Shown here piece after piece: positions 18,101-27,568 of a DNA stretch of 64,000 nt. Location: the NCBI RefSeq assembly GCF_051521505.1, contig NZ_CP150356.1, positions 4,216,001-4,280,000 on the forward strand. The letters are read 5' to 3'. The notes under the pieces were generated by a model, which was not told where the DNA came from, ran no database searches, and was given only the letters and a program-made list of their open reading frames with translations. The stretch is from Sorangium sp025924095 (GTDB lineage Bacteria > Myxococcota_A > Polyangia > Polyangiales > Polyangiaceae). The position numbers were made by a program, and so were the translations under genes. The stretch's first letter is position 1; each line of letters begins with the position of its first letter.

Positions 18101-19332
18101 CCGGCGAGGTTCGTGCGGCCGCGGACGGCGTGCCCGACCGCGACCGAGACGCGCGCGCCCGGCGTCGACCTGGCGACGGTCAGCGCCGCCCGCGCGGCGC
18201 GCATCGCCTCGTCCCCGCGCGAGCGCTCCACCCCGAGCACCGCGACCATCTTCCCGCTGAGGAGCGGCTCGAGCCGCGCGTCGTCGCCGAGGACCTCGCG
18301 GAGCGCGGCGTCCACCTCGGGGCGGAGCGGCCCGGCGCCCAGCTCGAAGAGCACGCAGGCGACCACGCGCCGCTCGCTCGTGGCGAGCCGCACCTGCGGC
18401 CGCTCGTCGATCGGCCCGGAGGGGCTCGCCGGGCCCGACCGGAGCTCCGGCGCCGCCGCGCGGCGGATCGCCGACGCGGACCTGTCGGTCGCGGGGGGGT
18501 CGTTGTTGAGCTCCCCGACCCGCGCGAGCGCGCGCGCGAGCTCGCCGCCGTTCTCGTACCGCACCTCGCGATCGCGGGCGATGGAGCGCGTGATCACCTC
18601 GTCGAGCGCCTCGGGCACGTCGAAGCGGACCTGCGCCGCGCGCGGCGGGTCCTCGAGGACGAGGCGGCCGAGCAGGGCGATCGCGTGCTCGGTCTCGAAG
18701 ACGTTCCTGCCGGTGACCAGGCGGAACAGGACGGAGCCCAGCGAGTAGACGTCGGCCCGCGCGTCCACCGGCTCGCCGCGCGCCTGCTCGGGCGCCATGA
18801 AGTGCGGGGTGCCGATGATCGTGCCGCGCTCGGTGGGGCAGTCGTCCGGGACCGCGAGCCGCACGACGCCGAAGTCGATCAGCTTGATCGCGGTGCCCTT
18901 GCCGCGGACGAGGAAGATGTTGGAGAGCTTGAGGTCGCGGTGGACGACGCCGCGCGCGTGGATGGCCGCCATGGCGGCCGCGCTGCGCCGGACGACCTCC
19001 ACCGAGTCGCGCAGGCCGAGCGGCGCGCGCCGCTGGCGCTGCCCGAGGTCCTCGCCGTCGAGCCACTCCATCGCGAAGAAGAGGCGCCCGTCGAGCCAGG
19101 TGCCGTGCGCGATGTACTGCACGATGTTCGGGTGCCGCAGATCGGCCAGGATGGCGATCTCGCGCGCGAAGCGGGCGCGCTCCTGGGGCGACGCCGCGGC
19201 GCGCAGGACCTTGATCGCGACAGGGGCGCCGGTGGACTGATCGGTGCCCTTGAAAATATCGCCCATGCCGCCGCTTCGGCTGCGGGCTTCGATCATGAAG
19301 CGGTCGGTCGGATCGGTGAACTCCGGGAGCAC
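15187..19332 (-). CDS. Ser/Thr protein kinase-STAND ATPase-TPR regulator
   Basis: A 1381-residue multidomain protein. Residues 12-270 are a Hanks-type kinase: glycine loop SGGMGDIF, Lys41 in VAIKVL, catalytic HRDLKLSN (131-138), DFG (153-155) and GTPHFMAPE. Residues about 320-445 resemble a class III nucleotide cyclase (ERRVVACVLFELG, SVAVGHAVRG) but lack visible metal-binding aspartates, so this part is probably regulatory. An AAA/STAND ATPase follows, with Walker A GPAGIGKS (504-511) and Walker B ILVIEDMHWAD. Then come TPR-like helices up to about residue 1290 and a low-complexity tail. This PknK/guanylate-cyclase-like architecture is common in Sorangium. A PP2C phosphatase lies nearby, a plausible antagonist. 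Confidence 0.9.
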   Translation of the reverse strand: MLPEFTDPTDRFMIEARSRSGGMGDIFKGTDQSTGAPVAIKVLRAAASPQERARFAREIAILADLRHPNIVQYIAHGTWLDGRLFFAMEWLDGEDLGQRQRRAPLGLRDSVEVVRRSAAAMAAIHARGVVHRDLKLSNIFLVRGKGTAIKLIDFGVVRLAVPDDCPTERGTIIGTPHFMAPEQARGEPVDARADVYSLGSVLFRLVTGRNVFETEHAIALLGRLVLEDPPRAAQVRFDVPEALDEVITRSIARDREVRYENGGELARALARVGELNNDPPATDRSASAIRRAAAPELRSGPASPSGPIDERPQVRLATSERRVVACVLFELGAGPLRPEVDAALREVLGDDARLEPLLSGKMVAVLGVERSRGDEAMRAARAALTVARSTPGARVSVAVGHAVRGRTNLAGEALERAAQQLESAVPGAVRIDGYATAALEGRFVVQEDARGGVLLHEDAAGFDARKLLGHPTPTLGREHEIARLQGIFSDVAEDGVPRAALVTGPAGIGKSRVRAELIQRLDMAPHAPVILLCRGDPMSQGSGLSGLGRALRALMGIHDGERLEDQVQKVNAHVAVRLARPLRFLAGFIGELAGVPFPNDGNEPLRAAREAPQLMESRMRMAIEAFFRSKSESTPQILVIEDMHWADSTTVELVDWLLGCADLRFGVFGFARPELAGRFPSLWQQRNVTRLALSPLSPQAADRLVATALPQASPATRSAIVQRAGGYALFLEELIRHAAEGRDDVPLSVQALVQLRVDRMSSGVREVLRAASVFGQVFWTAGVEALLERAVGAELAELEAGEIIARQLEPRVAGQVQWTFRQALVRDAGYASILEEDRAALHRAAAAWLESAGDVDPGLVARHAEAGGEKTRAALLYARAARGAAASGAELDAALDLATRGLACGAEGTTRATLLVHRGEVCELMGRVPEGLDAAEEAARLALPGSDLWGEAQLLAVTCMIAAGQSAEGDARAASALSPQFAAALSPSIRARLLASRVRGLVDLSRPAEARSAAEAAIEVARASGSTAALLHTREAHLAALMHVGDLSAAASAGASLIADADAAGDVIIAVKARLNTGSVLNHLGLFEEAQALLERALQGARSRKIRALEGFALHNLGMSYARLGNIEEGIAHERQAGRIADDCHVARLRIVGRLYEAIFLVWRGAPGDHGTAHAIARWLCEETARHATALQAMASFALARVQLARRELRAAVDAAREAARHLEGGPIEEWDDAIRVTLVESLLATGEEREADAALDAAFTSLAARVEALRDPRHREAFLRGSDDVERLIALARERLGRSLPAPSALQAPRGADPSARQAAAAPPRSKSAKTASGTVSRKDRAEAPGGDPAGQRGAGPAQDDEAHAEGAAAPAREKGAPRS

Positions 19333-19553
19333 CGTCAGGAAAGGCTACGCGAATTGCGCGGCTTCACGCCAGAGAGAAGGCGTTCCGCGCCACGAGGAGC
19401 GCCGGCGGGCGGCCTGGGCTGGCGCTCGTCTGCCTGTCCCGCGCGCCGCGCGGCGCCCGAACGAGCGAGGGCTGGTCCTCGAAAATTCCAGCCACGATCC
19501 TCGCCGCCGCGCCGTCCTCACCACCATCCATCCCGCGTGCGGCTCCTGCGAGC

Positions 19554-20582
19554 TCAGAACGCCGCGATCACGCCGGCGCCGACGGACGCGCTGAGATGAG
19601 GAGCCCGCAGGATGTCGACGTGCGGGCGCTCCTGGAGCCCGACGGCCGTGAGGAGATCGACGTGGGTGGTGAACGAGAGCCAGTCGTTCAGCGCGAGCTC
19701 GACCCCGGTGCGGAACCCGAGCGCCACGAACACAAGGAACAGCGCGCTGTCGCTGGCGCGCTGCCCGGTGAGCGTCAGCAGGCCGAACTCCATCAGGGCG
19801 CAGGTGGCGAGCACGTCGTTCGTGTGAAGGCACGGAACGAGGGCGTTCGTGACGAGGATGCGGGTGTGCATCGGCTCCCCGCCCGGGCTCGATGTGTCCA
19901 GGCTCCACCCCCGGCCGCTCGGGCCTGAGCTCAGGGGGATGAACGCTGTGCGGGCCTCCAGCGCGAAGGAGAGGCGGTTCGACCAGTGAACCCTGAAGAA
20001 CCAGGAGGCGCCGCCGACCAGCTGATCGGTCAGCCCGATCTGCGCGAACACGCCGGTGCCTCCCCGGAGCGTGCTCAAGATCCCGGCGGGCTCGCTCGCG
20101 GGGGCCGGGCGCGCCGGCGGCGGTCGTGACCGCGGCGGAGCCGGGGGCGGCGCGAGCTCGGGGCGAGGCGGCGCCGTTGCGGGAGCCTGTACATGGCTGC
20201 CGAACGGCGTCAGCGCGAAGGCGATCGAGAGCGCGATGTAGCTGGTGAGCAGCTCGCAGCCAGCGTCGCTGTCAGGAGCGCTGAAATAGCGCGGGGCGGA
20301 GGTCTTGCCGTCTTCATCCCGGTACCGGAGCGTGGCGACCAGCATCGCGTCACGCTTCCCGATCGCGACGTCGGCCTCCTCGGGCGCGTCCTCGCGGAAA
20401 GGGTCGTACCCCGTGCGCTGACGGACCTGCTCGCGCAGCGCGCCCGCTACAGAGCACGACGTCGCTCGCGCCTCCTCGCTGTAGCGCATCCGCAGCATGC
20501 GGCGTGTCGGCTCTGCTGCGAGCGCGGGCGCGCTGAAGAGGAGAGAGGCGAAAACAATCTTGCAGAGAAAGGATCGAGGCAT
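19554..20582 (-). CDS. predicted secreted envelope protein of unknown function
   Basis: A 342-residue protein with a clear signal peptide (KIVFASLLFSAPALA, cleavage near AEP). An N-terminal domain of about 100 residues (RYSEEARATSCSVAGALREQ, TGYDPFREDAPEEADV) is followed by a Pro-rich linker, then a C-terminal part of alternating hydrophobic and polar stretches (FFRVHWSNRLSFALEARTAF, VELALNDWLSFTTHVDL) ending in GVIAAF. The C-terminal part looks like outer-membrane beta-barrel strands. Proteins of this layout are numerous in myxobacteria. The gene starts 455 bp from the end of the phosphatase gene. Function unknown. Confidence 0.75.
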   Translation of the reverse strand: MPRSFLCKIVFASLLFSAPALAAEPTRRMLRMRYSEEARATSCSVAGALREQVRQRTGYDPFREDAPEEADVAIGKRDAMLVATLRYRDEDGKTSAPRYFSAPDSDAGCELLTSYIALSIAFALTPFGSHVQAPATAPPRPELAPPPAPPRSRPPPARPAPASEPAGILSTLRGGTGVFAQIGLTDQLVGGASWFFRVHWSNRLSFALEARTAFIPLSSGPSGRGWSLDTSSPGGEPMHTRILVTNALVPCLHTNDVLATCALMEFGLLTLTGQRASDSALFLVFVALGFRTGVELALNDWLSFTTHVDLLTAVGLQERPHVDILRAPHLSASVGAGVIAAF

Positions 20583-21037
20583 TCCGGTTCAATGGCTCCG
20601 CCGAGGAGCTGCTTGCGGCGGCCATTGAGAGCGCTCGAGGCATAGCGCGTCAAGAGCTCATGACGCTTCTTTTTGGCGCGAGATTGAGCCCAGCAAGCCA
20701 GTCATGGTGTGATAATCGAAGAGGGCGAACCGTAATGGGCGCGTCAACGCGATTACGAGCGAGTGTGATCCGTATCTGTGACGATTCTGGCCAGTGGCCC
20801 GTATTCGGCTGTCGAGCGGGCCATCGAGCGAGGGTGTCTGTATCCGTGGCAATCGAAGCGCGCTGTCCGTAACGACGCGCAACCCTGGCGCGTGAACAGC
20901 GCGTGGCGACCGCGGGCGCGCGGCGGGCGAGCGCGCTCCGCCGACACAGCGCGGACCGCTCGGTCGGCGCTGCGCGGGGTCGGTCTCGATGGAGATGGAG
21001 GGAGAGGGGGAGAGGCGGGAGAGAGGACGCCGAGCGA
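20583..21037. other. intergenic, 455 bp
   Basis: A locally lower-GC spacer upstream of the envelope-protein gene. Two loosely similar stretches (GAGCGAGTGTGATCCGTATC near 20757 and GAGCGAGGGTGTCTGTATCC near 20825) may be decayed repeats. Short ORFs here look accidental. It probably includes the promoter of the minus-strand gene starting at 20582, but no clear -35/-10 was identified. Confidence 0.4.
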
Positions 21038-22363
<1,326 letters not shown>

Positions 22364-22824
22364 GTCCCGGCGACCAACGTAGCAAAGGCGCGCCGCGTCT
22401 CCGAGATCAACATGCAGGGGGACGGAAGACGGCGATCGATCTTGCCCCGGCCTCGGCCGGCGGCCCCCGCGCCGGAAGGGCGCACCTTGGGTACCCATCA
22501 GCGCAGGAGAGCGACGTTGCGTGCCGTCGCGGGGCACGCTGCCGCGGGCGTCCGCCAAGGCGCGCCTTAAAGGAGGCGGCCCCGCCAAGGCGCGCCTCCA
22601 AGGAGGCGGCGCCGCCGTGCTGTGTGCGCTCGCCAGGGGTCGGCCGCGACCGTGCTGCGTCGCGGCACGCTGCGCGGGAGGCTTCGCCGCCCGGCGCTGC
22701 GCGCGCCCCGGCGCCGGCTTCGTGAGCCGACGCTCGCCCCGGCGTGTTCGGCGTGCGTCCGCCGCAAACGAACTCGTGGAGCGGGTTGCCAGTGCTCGTG
22801 ACGCTGACTAGTCTCCGCGCCCGC
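22364..22824. other. intergenic, with a 30-bp direct duplication
   Basis: A divergent spacer between the phosphatase and the lipoprotein pair. At 22552-22580 and 22582-22610 two near-identical copies read CCGCCAAGGCGCGCCT, then TAA or CCA, then AGGAGGCGGC. Each contains the self-complementary core AAGGCGCGCCTT (copy 1) and can form a small hairpin. Promoters for both flanking genes must lie here, but none was clear. Confidence 0.5.
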
Positions 22825-24564
22825 ATGAAGCTAGCCCGCGCACTTCTCCAGACACCTCGCGTCGTCAGTGTGGGCCTCGTCGCCTCGATCCTGGGCGGGC
22901 TCGGGGTTGCCGGCTGCTTCGTTGACAGCGAGGGGCTCCCGCCGCCGGCCGAGGGGTTCTACTTCCCGACAGGCCTGGCGGCGTCTCCGGGCGGCCGGGT
23001 CCTCTACGTCGCGAACTCGGACTTCGATCTCCGGTACAACGGCGGCACGGTCCAGGCGCTGGATCTCCAGCGGCTGCGCAAGAGGGCGCTCGCTCTCCAG
23101 GGGTCGCTCACCCCGCGCGAGGCGGGCGAGGGCGCCGGCGGCGCCGTGAGCGCGGCGTGCCAGGCCTTGGGCCTCTCGACCAACCCTGCGCCGCTGCTCC
23201 ACCCGGGGCCGTGCTCGCCCCTCGACCTCTCCGCCCTCGATGGCGACGAGGAGGTCGTGCGGGGCTCGGCCGTGCTCGGGGCGTTCGCGTCGAACGTCCT
23301 CCTCGTGCACCGGCCGCTCGTCGGCGAGCTCGCCGACAGCGCCGCGGACGCGCCTCAGACGCGGCTGTTCGTGCCCGTCCGCGGCGACCCCTCGGTCACC
23401 TTCTTCGACCTCGCCGACGATCGGCTCGACGCCCCCGATGCGCAGCGCTGCAGCGGGGACGCCTGCTTTCGGCTGGACTGCGGCGCGGCCGCGGCGGGCG
23501 GGCGCTGCGGCAGGGACCACCGCATCGGTGAGGATCCGGGGCAGGAGCTCCTCCGGCGCAAGCTGCCGCTCGAGCCGCTCGGGATCGCCGCCGGCCCGGA
23601 CGGGACGAGCGTCGTCATCTCGCACCAGACGACGGACGCCGTGAGCGTCATCGTGAACCCGTGGGAGAAAGGGAAGAGGCCGCAGCTGGCCGCGGTCCTC
23701 CCGGATCTCGCCCTCGGCCCCACGGAGCTCGCGGCCGTGCCGCCCCCGCGCCTCATCACCCAGGTGAAGGCAGCAGACCAGGAGATCGACTACCAGCCCG
23801 CGTTCGCGCTCACGTTCATCGCGGCGCCGCAGCTCGATCTGATCAGTTACCGGGAACCTTTCGAGGGCGCGCCGCCGCTCCTCTACCAGTCGGCAACGAC
23901 CCGGATCACCGCGCTCACGAGCGGCACCGACAACCGCGGGATCGCGGTCGACGCGCACGACCGGCAGGTGTGCGAGGCGGGCTGCGGGGACGTCGACTAC
24001 GCGTGCCTCGCCCGGTGCGCGGAGATCCCGCTCCAGGTGTTCGTGGCGCATCGGTTCCCGAACTCGCTGCTCATCGGCGAGGTGAGCACGACGCTTGTCG
24101 AGAACGATGCAGCCGATCCCGCCAGGCCCGAGACCACGTGGGCCGCGGCGTACGAGAGGCTCGAGATCCGCGACGCCGTGCCGCTCGCGGCCTACCCGTC
24201 GCGGGTCGAGGTGGGCGAGGTGATCGGCGAGGACAACGAGCGCCACCGGAGGATCTTCGCGATCGCGTTCGACTCCAGCCGCGTGTTCTCCTACGACCCG
24301 GAAGCGCGCGAATTCGACCCCGTCATCTCCACCGGGCGCGGACCGCAGGCGCTCGCGTTCGACACGGGCCACACCTGCGGCGACGAGAAGGAGCGCTGCG
24401 ACTGCGCGCCGGGCAGCGACGGCTGCGAGCCCTATTCCTTCATGTACATCGCACATTTCACCGACTCGTACCTCGGCGTCGTCGATCTCGACATGCGCAA
24501 GAACACGTCCGGAACGATGATCCTCACGGTGGGCACCCCCGTCCCGCCCCGGGAGTCCCAATGA
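22825..24564 (+). CDS. secreted lipoprotein, beta-propeller-like
   Basis: A 579-residue lipoprotein. The signal peptide MKLARALLQTPRVVSVGLVA ends in the lipobox GVAGC. The mature protein opens with a repeat-like FPTGLAASPGGRVLYVANSD, typical of YVTN/NHL-type propellers in which blades end in LYVAN. Several Cys-rich patches (CSGDACFRLDC, CEAGCGDVDYACLARC, CGDEKERCDCAPGSDGCEPY) suggest disulfides outside the cytoplasm. It overlaps the next gene by ATGA, so the two are translated together. The frame opens upstream to 22744, but the signal peptide fixes the ATG at 22825. Probably a surface or periplasmic binding protein; ligand unknown. Confidence 0.8.
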   Translation: MKLARALLQTPRVVSVGLVASILGGLGVAGCFVDSEGLPPPAEGFYFPTGLAASPGGRVLYVANSDFDLRYNGGTVQALDLQRLRKRALALQGSLTPREAGEGAGGAVSAACQALGLSTNPAPLLHPGPCSPLDLSALDGDEEVVRGSAVLGAFASNVLLVHRPLVGELADSAADAPQTRLFVPVRGDPSVTFFDLADDRLDAPDAQRCSGDACFRLDCGAAAAGGRCGRDHRIGEDPGQELLRRKLPLEPLGIAAGPDGTSVVISHQTTDAVSVIVNPWEKGKRPQLAAVLPDLALGPTELAAVPPPRLITQVKAADQEIDYQPAFALTFIAAPQLDLISYREPFEGAPPLLYQSATTRITALTSGTDNRGIAVDAHDRQVCEAGCGDVDYACLARCAEIPLQVFVAHRFPNSLLIGEVSTTLVENDAADPARPETTWAAAYERLEIRDAVPLAAYPSRVEVGEVIGEDNERHRRIFAIAFDSSRVFSYDPEAREFDPVISTGRGPQALAFDTGHTCGDEKERCDCAPGSDGCEPYSFMYIAHFTDSYLGVVDLDMRKNTSGTMILTVGTPVPPRESQ

Positions 24565-27428
24565 AGCTGCGCGTTGCGCTCATCGCCCCCGCCTCGGTCC
24601 TGGCGCTCGCCGGGTGCGGCGAGGAGATCGAGCCGGTCGCCGTCGAGGCCCTGGCGCAGTCCGGCCGGAGCGCCTTCGTCTGCCTCGCCGTCGATCGGCC
24701 GGACCCGAAAGCGCCGGGCGTGGTGCGCTCGCTGCCGATCACGGATTGCTCGAGCCGCACGGTCGAATCGCCCGGCGACTTCGGCGTCGAGGAGGGCAGC
24801 GGGGGCAAGGCCACGCTGCCGCACCTCTACGCGCTCGTGACGCAGACGTTGCGCGGCGAGATCGCGGTCGTCGACATGACCACCGAGAGCTCGCCGATCC
24901 TCGATCAGGACACGGGCACGCCCGGCGCGAGCTTTCTCCCGGTCGGCGCGCAGCCGGTCGACATCGCCGCGACGCCCGGGGGCACCGCGTCGTTCGTCGC
25001 CGTCGCCGAGCCGGGGCGCGCGGGGATCTTCGCGCTCCCGTCGGCGAAGGTGCTGCCGCGCGGCGGCTGTCCGGTCCCGTCGCTCGTCTCGTGGCCGGCG
25101 TGCTCGCTCCCGTCGCCGCCCGGCGAGATGCTGCTCGTCTCCGATCCGCCCGGACCTGACGGCAAGCTGCGGGCCTCGTGCTCGAGCGACTACGACCTCG
25201 ACCCGACGAGCCCCGCCGAGGCCGAGGCCGGCGGCGACGCCTGCGGCAGCGGGAGCGGCGACCTGAGCCAGGAGGGGCTCGGCCGGCAGAAGCTCCTCGT
25301 GACCCTGCCCGAGCTCGGCGGCTTCGCCGTGATCGACGCGCAGGCGCTCCTCCAGGACGAGCGGTACAAGGAGGGCGGGTTCGCGCCGTGCGAGGTCGAG
25401 CGGTGGGTCCCCCTCCAGGCCTCGCTGCCGCTCTCGCCGCCGGCCGCGCCGCCCGACGAGGCGCCGGACGGCCCGGCCGCGTGCGTCCAGCCGGCGGCCG
25501 CGACCAGCCCGGCGCAGGCGCTCGGGACGCCGCGGCCCCGGGGGCTCGCGCTCGCCGGCGACCGGCTGTTCATCGCCGATCTCGACGCCCCGGTGATCCA
25601 CGTCGTCGACGTCCCGACGCCCTGCGAGCCCACCGAGCTGCCCCCGCTCCTGCCCGCGTCGACGCTCGAGCCCGAGCGCGTCGTCACGACGACCCGCCTC
25701 GCGGTGAGCCAGCCGTTGCCGCCCGACTTCCGCCGCTACCTCTACGCGGTCGACGCGGGCGACGGCAGCGTGATGGTCTTCGACGTCAGCGACGGCGCGT
25801 CCGGCCAGTCGCCGCTCGTGCGCCCTCATCCGGAGTGGAACCCGTTCCAGCCGCCCGACCGGATCCGCCTGACCGCGCCGGTCCGCGATCTCGTGATCGT
25901 GCAGCGCGACGCCCCCGCGATCCTCCCCGCGACGGGCGTGGCCCCGGAGGGGCTCCGGTGCGATCCCGATCCGAGCCTCAAGCCGTGCGACAGCAACGTC
26001 TCCTCGTGCGACCTCGAGACGCTGTACCGGACGTCGGCGAACCGCGACGCCGGCGCCGGCCCGCTGAAGCTCCGCGGCTCGTTCGCGTACCTGGTGCTCA
26101 CGAACGGCCAGGTCGCGGTCGTCGACGTCGACGACCTCGACGCGGCCTGCCGCGGGCCCGAGCAGCCGAGCCTCCGCGCCGGCTGCGCCGAGGGCGCCTC
26201 GGAGGGCGACCCGCGGCTCAAGACGAGCGGCGAGGCCTCCTGCAACGTCGTCCTCCCGCACGCGCTCCGCTCGGAGAGCTACGTCGCGACGAGCGACGCC
26301 GTCGGTGTGCGCGAGCCCGGCGTGCAGGGCCTGCCGATCCTCTACGATCGCAGCGGCGCGGTCGTGCAGCTCTCCGCGGCGAGCCCGAAGATGCGCGCCA
26401 CGTTCCCGTCCGACGCGGCGGACGCGCCGGCGCTCACGCTCGCGGTGGGGGTCGAGCCCCTGGCGATCGCGTCGGTCGACGGCGTCGAGAGCGCGCTCGA
26501 CGAGCAGGGGCTCGTGCTGAGGTCCGGCGAGCCGCACCACGCGCTGACGATGAACATCGAGGACCCCCGCGTGCACCTCGTCAACGAGACGTGGACCGTG
26601 ACCTACGAGGGGGTGCTCCCCGGGTTCACGCGGACCTTCGTCCACTTCGACGGCGACGGCCACCTCAGGAGCGGCGACGCCCGCTTCTGCCGTCGCGGCG
26701 TGCAGAGCCTGAACAGCGTCAAGGACCAGCCGGTCCCCGCGGGCGTCGACGCCGCGCAGCTCGCCGACTTCGTGCAGATCACGTCCGAGCTCCCGGGCGA
26801 GGACACCCCGTACTGGGCCGACGTCGACGAGGCCGTGTGCTCGTTCGACAGCTGCAACGCGAAATACGGCAACGTCATCACGTCGCGCCCGGGGCTCCGC
26901 GTCGTGGAGGCCTACGACGACCACCTCGAGCTCGATCAGGGCGACCCCGAGGTCGCGTTTGCGGCGTGCTGCTTCCCCGGAGAGGTGCAGGTCGGTGTCC
27001 GCGCCGGAGGCCAGTGGGTCGTCCGGAGCAACGCGGCCGGCTTCCTGCACCACGTGATCGCCGATCCGGCCACGGGCGCCTGCCGCAACTCGTGCGACGC
27101 GCGCCTCGCGCGGCTCAACGGGCGCGTCGTGCACACGCCCGGCGACGGGCGGGTCACCGACGGCGATCCGGGCGCGTTCGTCAACCCGATGTTCCGCTTC
27201 GCGATCACGGGCGGCGCGCCCGAGCCCGAGCAGGACATGCAGTTCCGCTTCACCACCCAGGGGGCGTTCGACCCCCTGCTCGTCGAGCTCGTGAACGAGG
27301 CGGAGCTCCAGCCGCAGGCCATCCGGCTCGTCCCGGCGACCGGAGAGCTCGCCGTCACCGACGGCTCGCTCCAGGGCCTGATCCTGCTGGGCGGGAGCGG
27401 CGCCGAGGTCGTGCGCCGGTTCCACTGA
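24561..27428 (+). CDS. large secreted lipoprotein
   Basis: A 955-residue protein whose N-terminus MKLRVALIAPASVLALAGC is a short lipoprotein signal with lipobox LAGC. The body has loop-and-strand composition resembling propeller proteins (LYALVTQTLRGEIAVVDM, YLYAVDAGDGSVMVFDV, FAYLVLTNGQVAVVDVDDL), with about four spaced hydrophobic VVD motifs, and scattered Cys pairs. The ATG overlaps the stop of the upstream lipoprotein (ATGA), so the pair probably acts together at the cell surface. No catalytic motif was recognised. It ends 140 bp before mutS. Confidence 0.78.
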   Translation: MKLRVALIAPASVLALAGCGEEIEPVAVEALAQSGRSAFVCLAVDRPDPKAPGVVRSLPITDCSSRTVESPGDFGVEEGSGGKATLPHLYALVTQTLRGEIAVVDMTTESSPILDQDTGTPGASFLPVGAQPVDIAATPGGTASFVAVAEPGRAGIFALPSAKVLPRGGCPVPSLVSWPACSLPSPPGEMLLVSDPPGPDGKLRASCSSDYDLDPTSPAEAEAGGDACGSGSGDLSQEGLGRQKLLVTLPELGGFAVIDAQALLQDERYKEGGFAPCEVERWVPLQASLPLSPPAAPPDEAPDGPAACVQPAAATSPAQALGTPRPRGLALAGDRLFIADLDAPVIHVVDVPTPCEPTELPPLLPASTLEPERVVTTTRLAVSQPLPPDFRRYLYAVDAGDGSVMVFDVSDGASGQSPLVRPHPEWNPFQPPDRIRLTAPVRDLVIVQRDAPAILPATGVAPEGLRCDPDPSLKPCDSNVSSCDLETLYRTSANRDAGAGPLKLRGSFAYLVLTNGQVAVVDVDDLDAACRGPEQPSLRAGCAEGASEGDPRLKTSGEASCNVVLPHALRSESYVATSDAVGVREPGVQGLPILYDRSGAVVQLSAASPKMRATFPSDAADAPALTLAVGVEPLAIASVDGVESALDEQGLVLRSGEPHHALTMNIEDPRVHLVNETWTVTYEGVLPGFTRTFVHFDGDGHLRSGDARFCRRGVQSLNSVKDQPVPAGVDAAQLADFVQITSELPGEDTPYWADVDEAVCSFDSCNAKYGNVITSRPGLRVVEAYDDHLELDQGDPEVAFAACCFPGEVQVGVRAGGQWVVRSNAAGFLHHVIADPATGACRNSCDARLARLNGRVVHTPGDGRVTDGDPGAFVNPMFRFAITGGAPEPEQDMQFRFTTQGAFDPLLVELVNEAELQPQAIRLVPATGELAVTDGSLQGLILLGGSGAEVVRRFH

Positions 27429-27475
27429 GCCGCTCGCCCCGCCCGCGCGCCATTCCGATCTCCTCGCCAATTTTT

Positions 27476-27523
27476 CCACGAAAACGTGGCGAAAACGTGG
27501 AGCGAGCGTTGAAATAACGCTCG
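27476..27523. repeat. two small palindromes before mutS
   Basis: CCACG-AAAA-CGTGG (27476-27489), followed by a direct repeat of AAAACGTGG, and a perfect 8-bp stem CGAGCGTT (27503-27510)/AACGCTCG (27516-27523) around GAAAT. They lie 46-93 bp upstream of the mutS ATG. They may end lipoprotein transcription or bind a regulator; there is no T-run on the plus strand. Confidence 0.5.
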
Positions 27524-27568
27524 AATCCCGCGTAGACCTCATCGGGCGCCGCGGCTAATACGCCGGCG

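Noticed and set aside
15134..19599. Very long ORFs overlapping the kinase gene in other frames, on both strands (1310 and 1453 codons)
   Set aside because: They are shadow frames of high-GC codon use, Arg/Ala-rich, without domains; the 1381-codon frame has complete kinase and ATPase motifs.
22364..22588. Longer start for the PP2C phosphatase
   Set aside because: Extension would bury the N-terminal membrane helix behind 75 Arg/Pro-rich residues.
24432..27542. 1036-codon antisense ORF across the second lipoprotein
   Set aside because: Arg/Val/Asp-rich shadow composition without motifs; the plus strand has a lipoprotein signal and coupled start.
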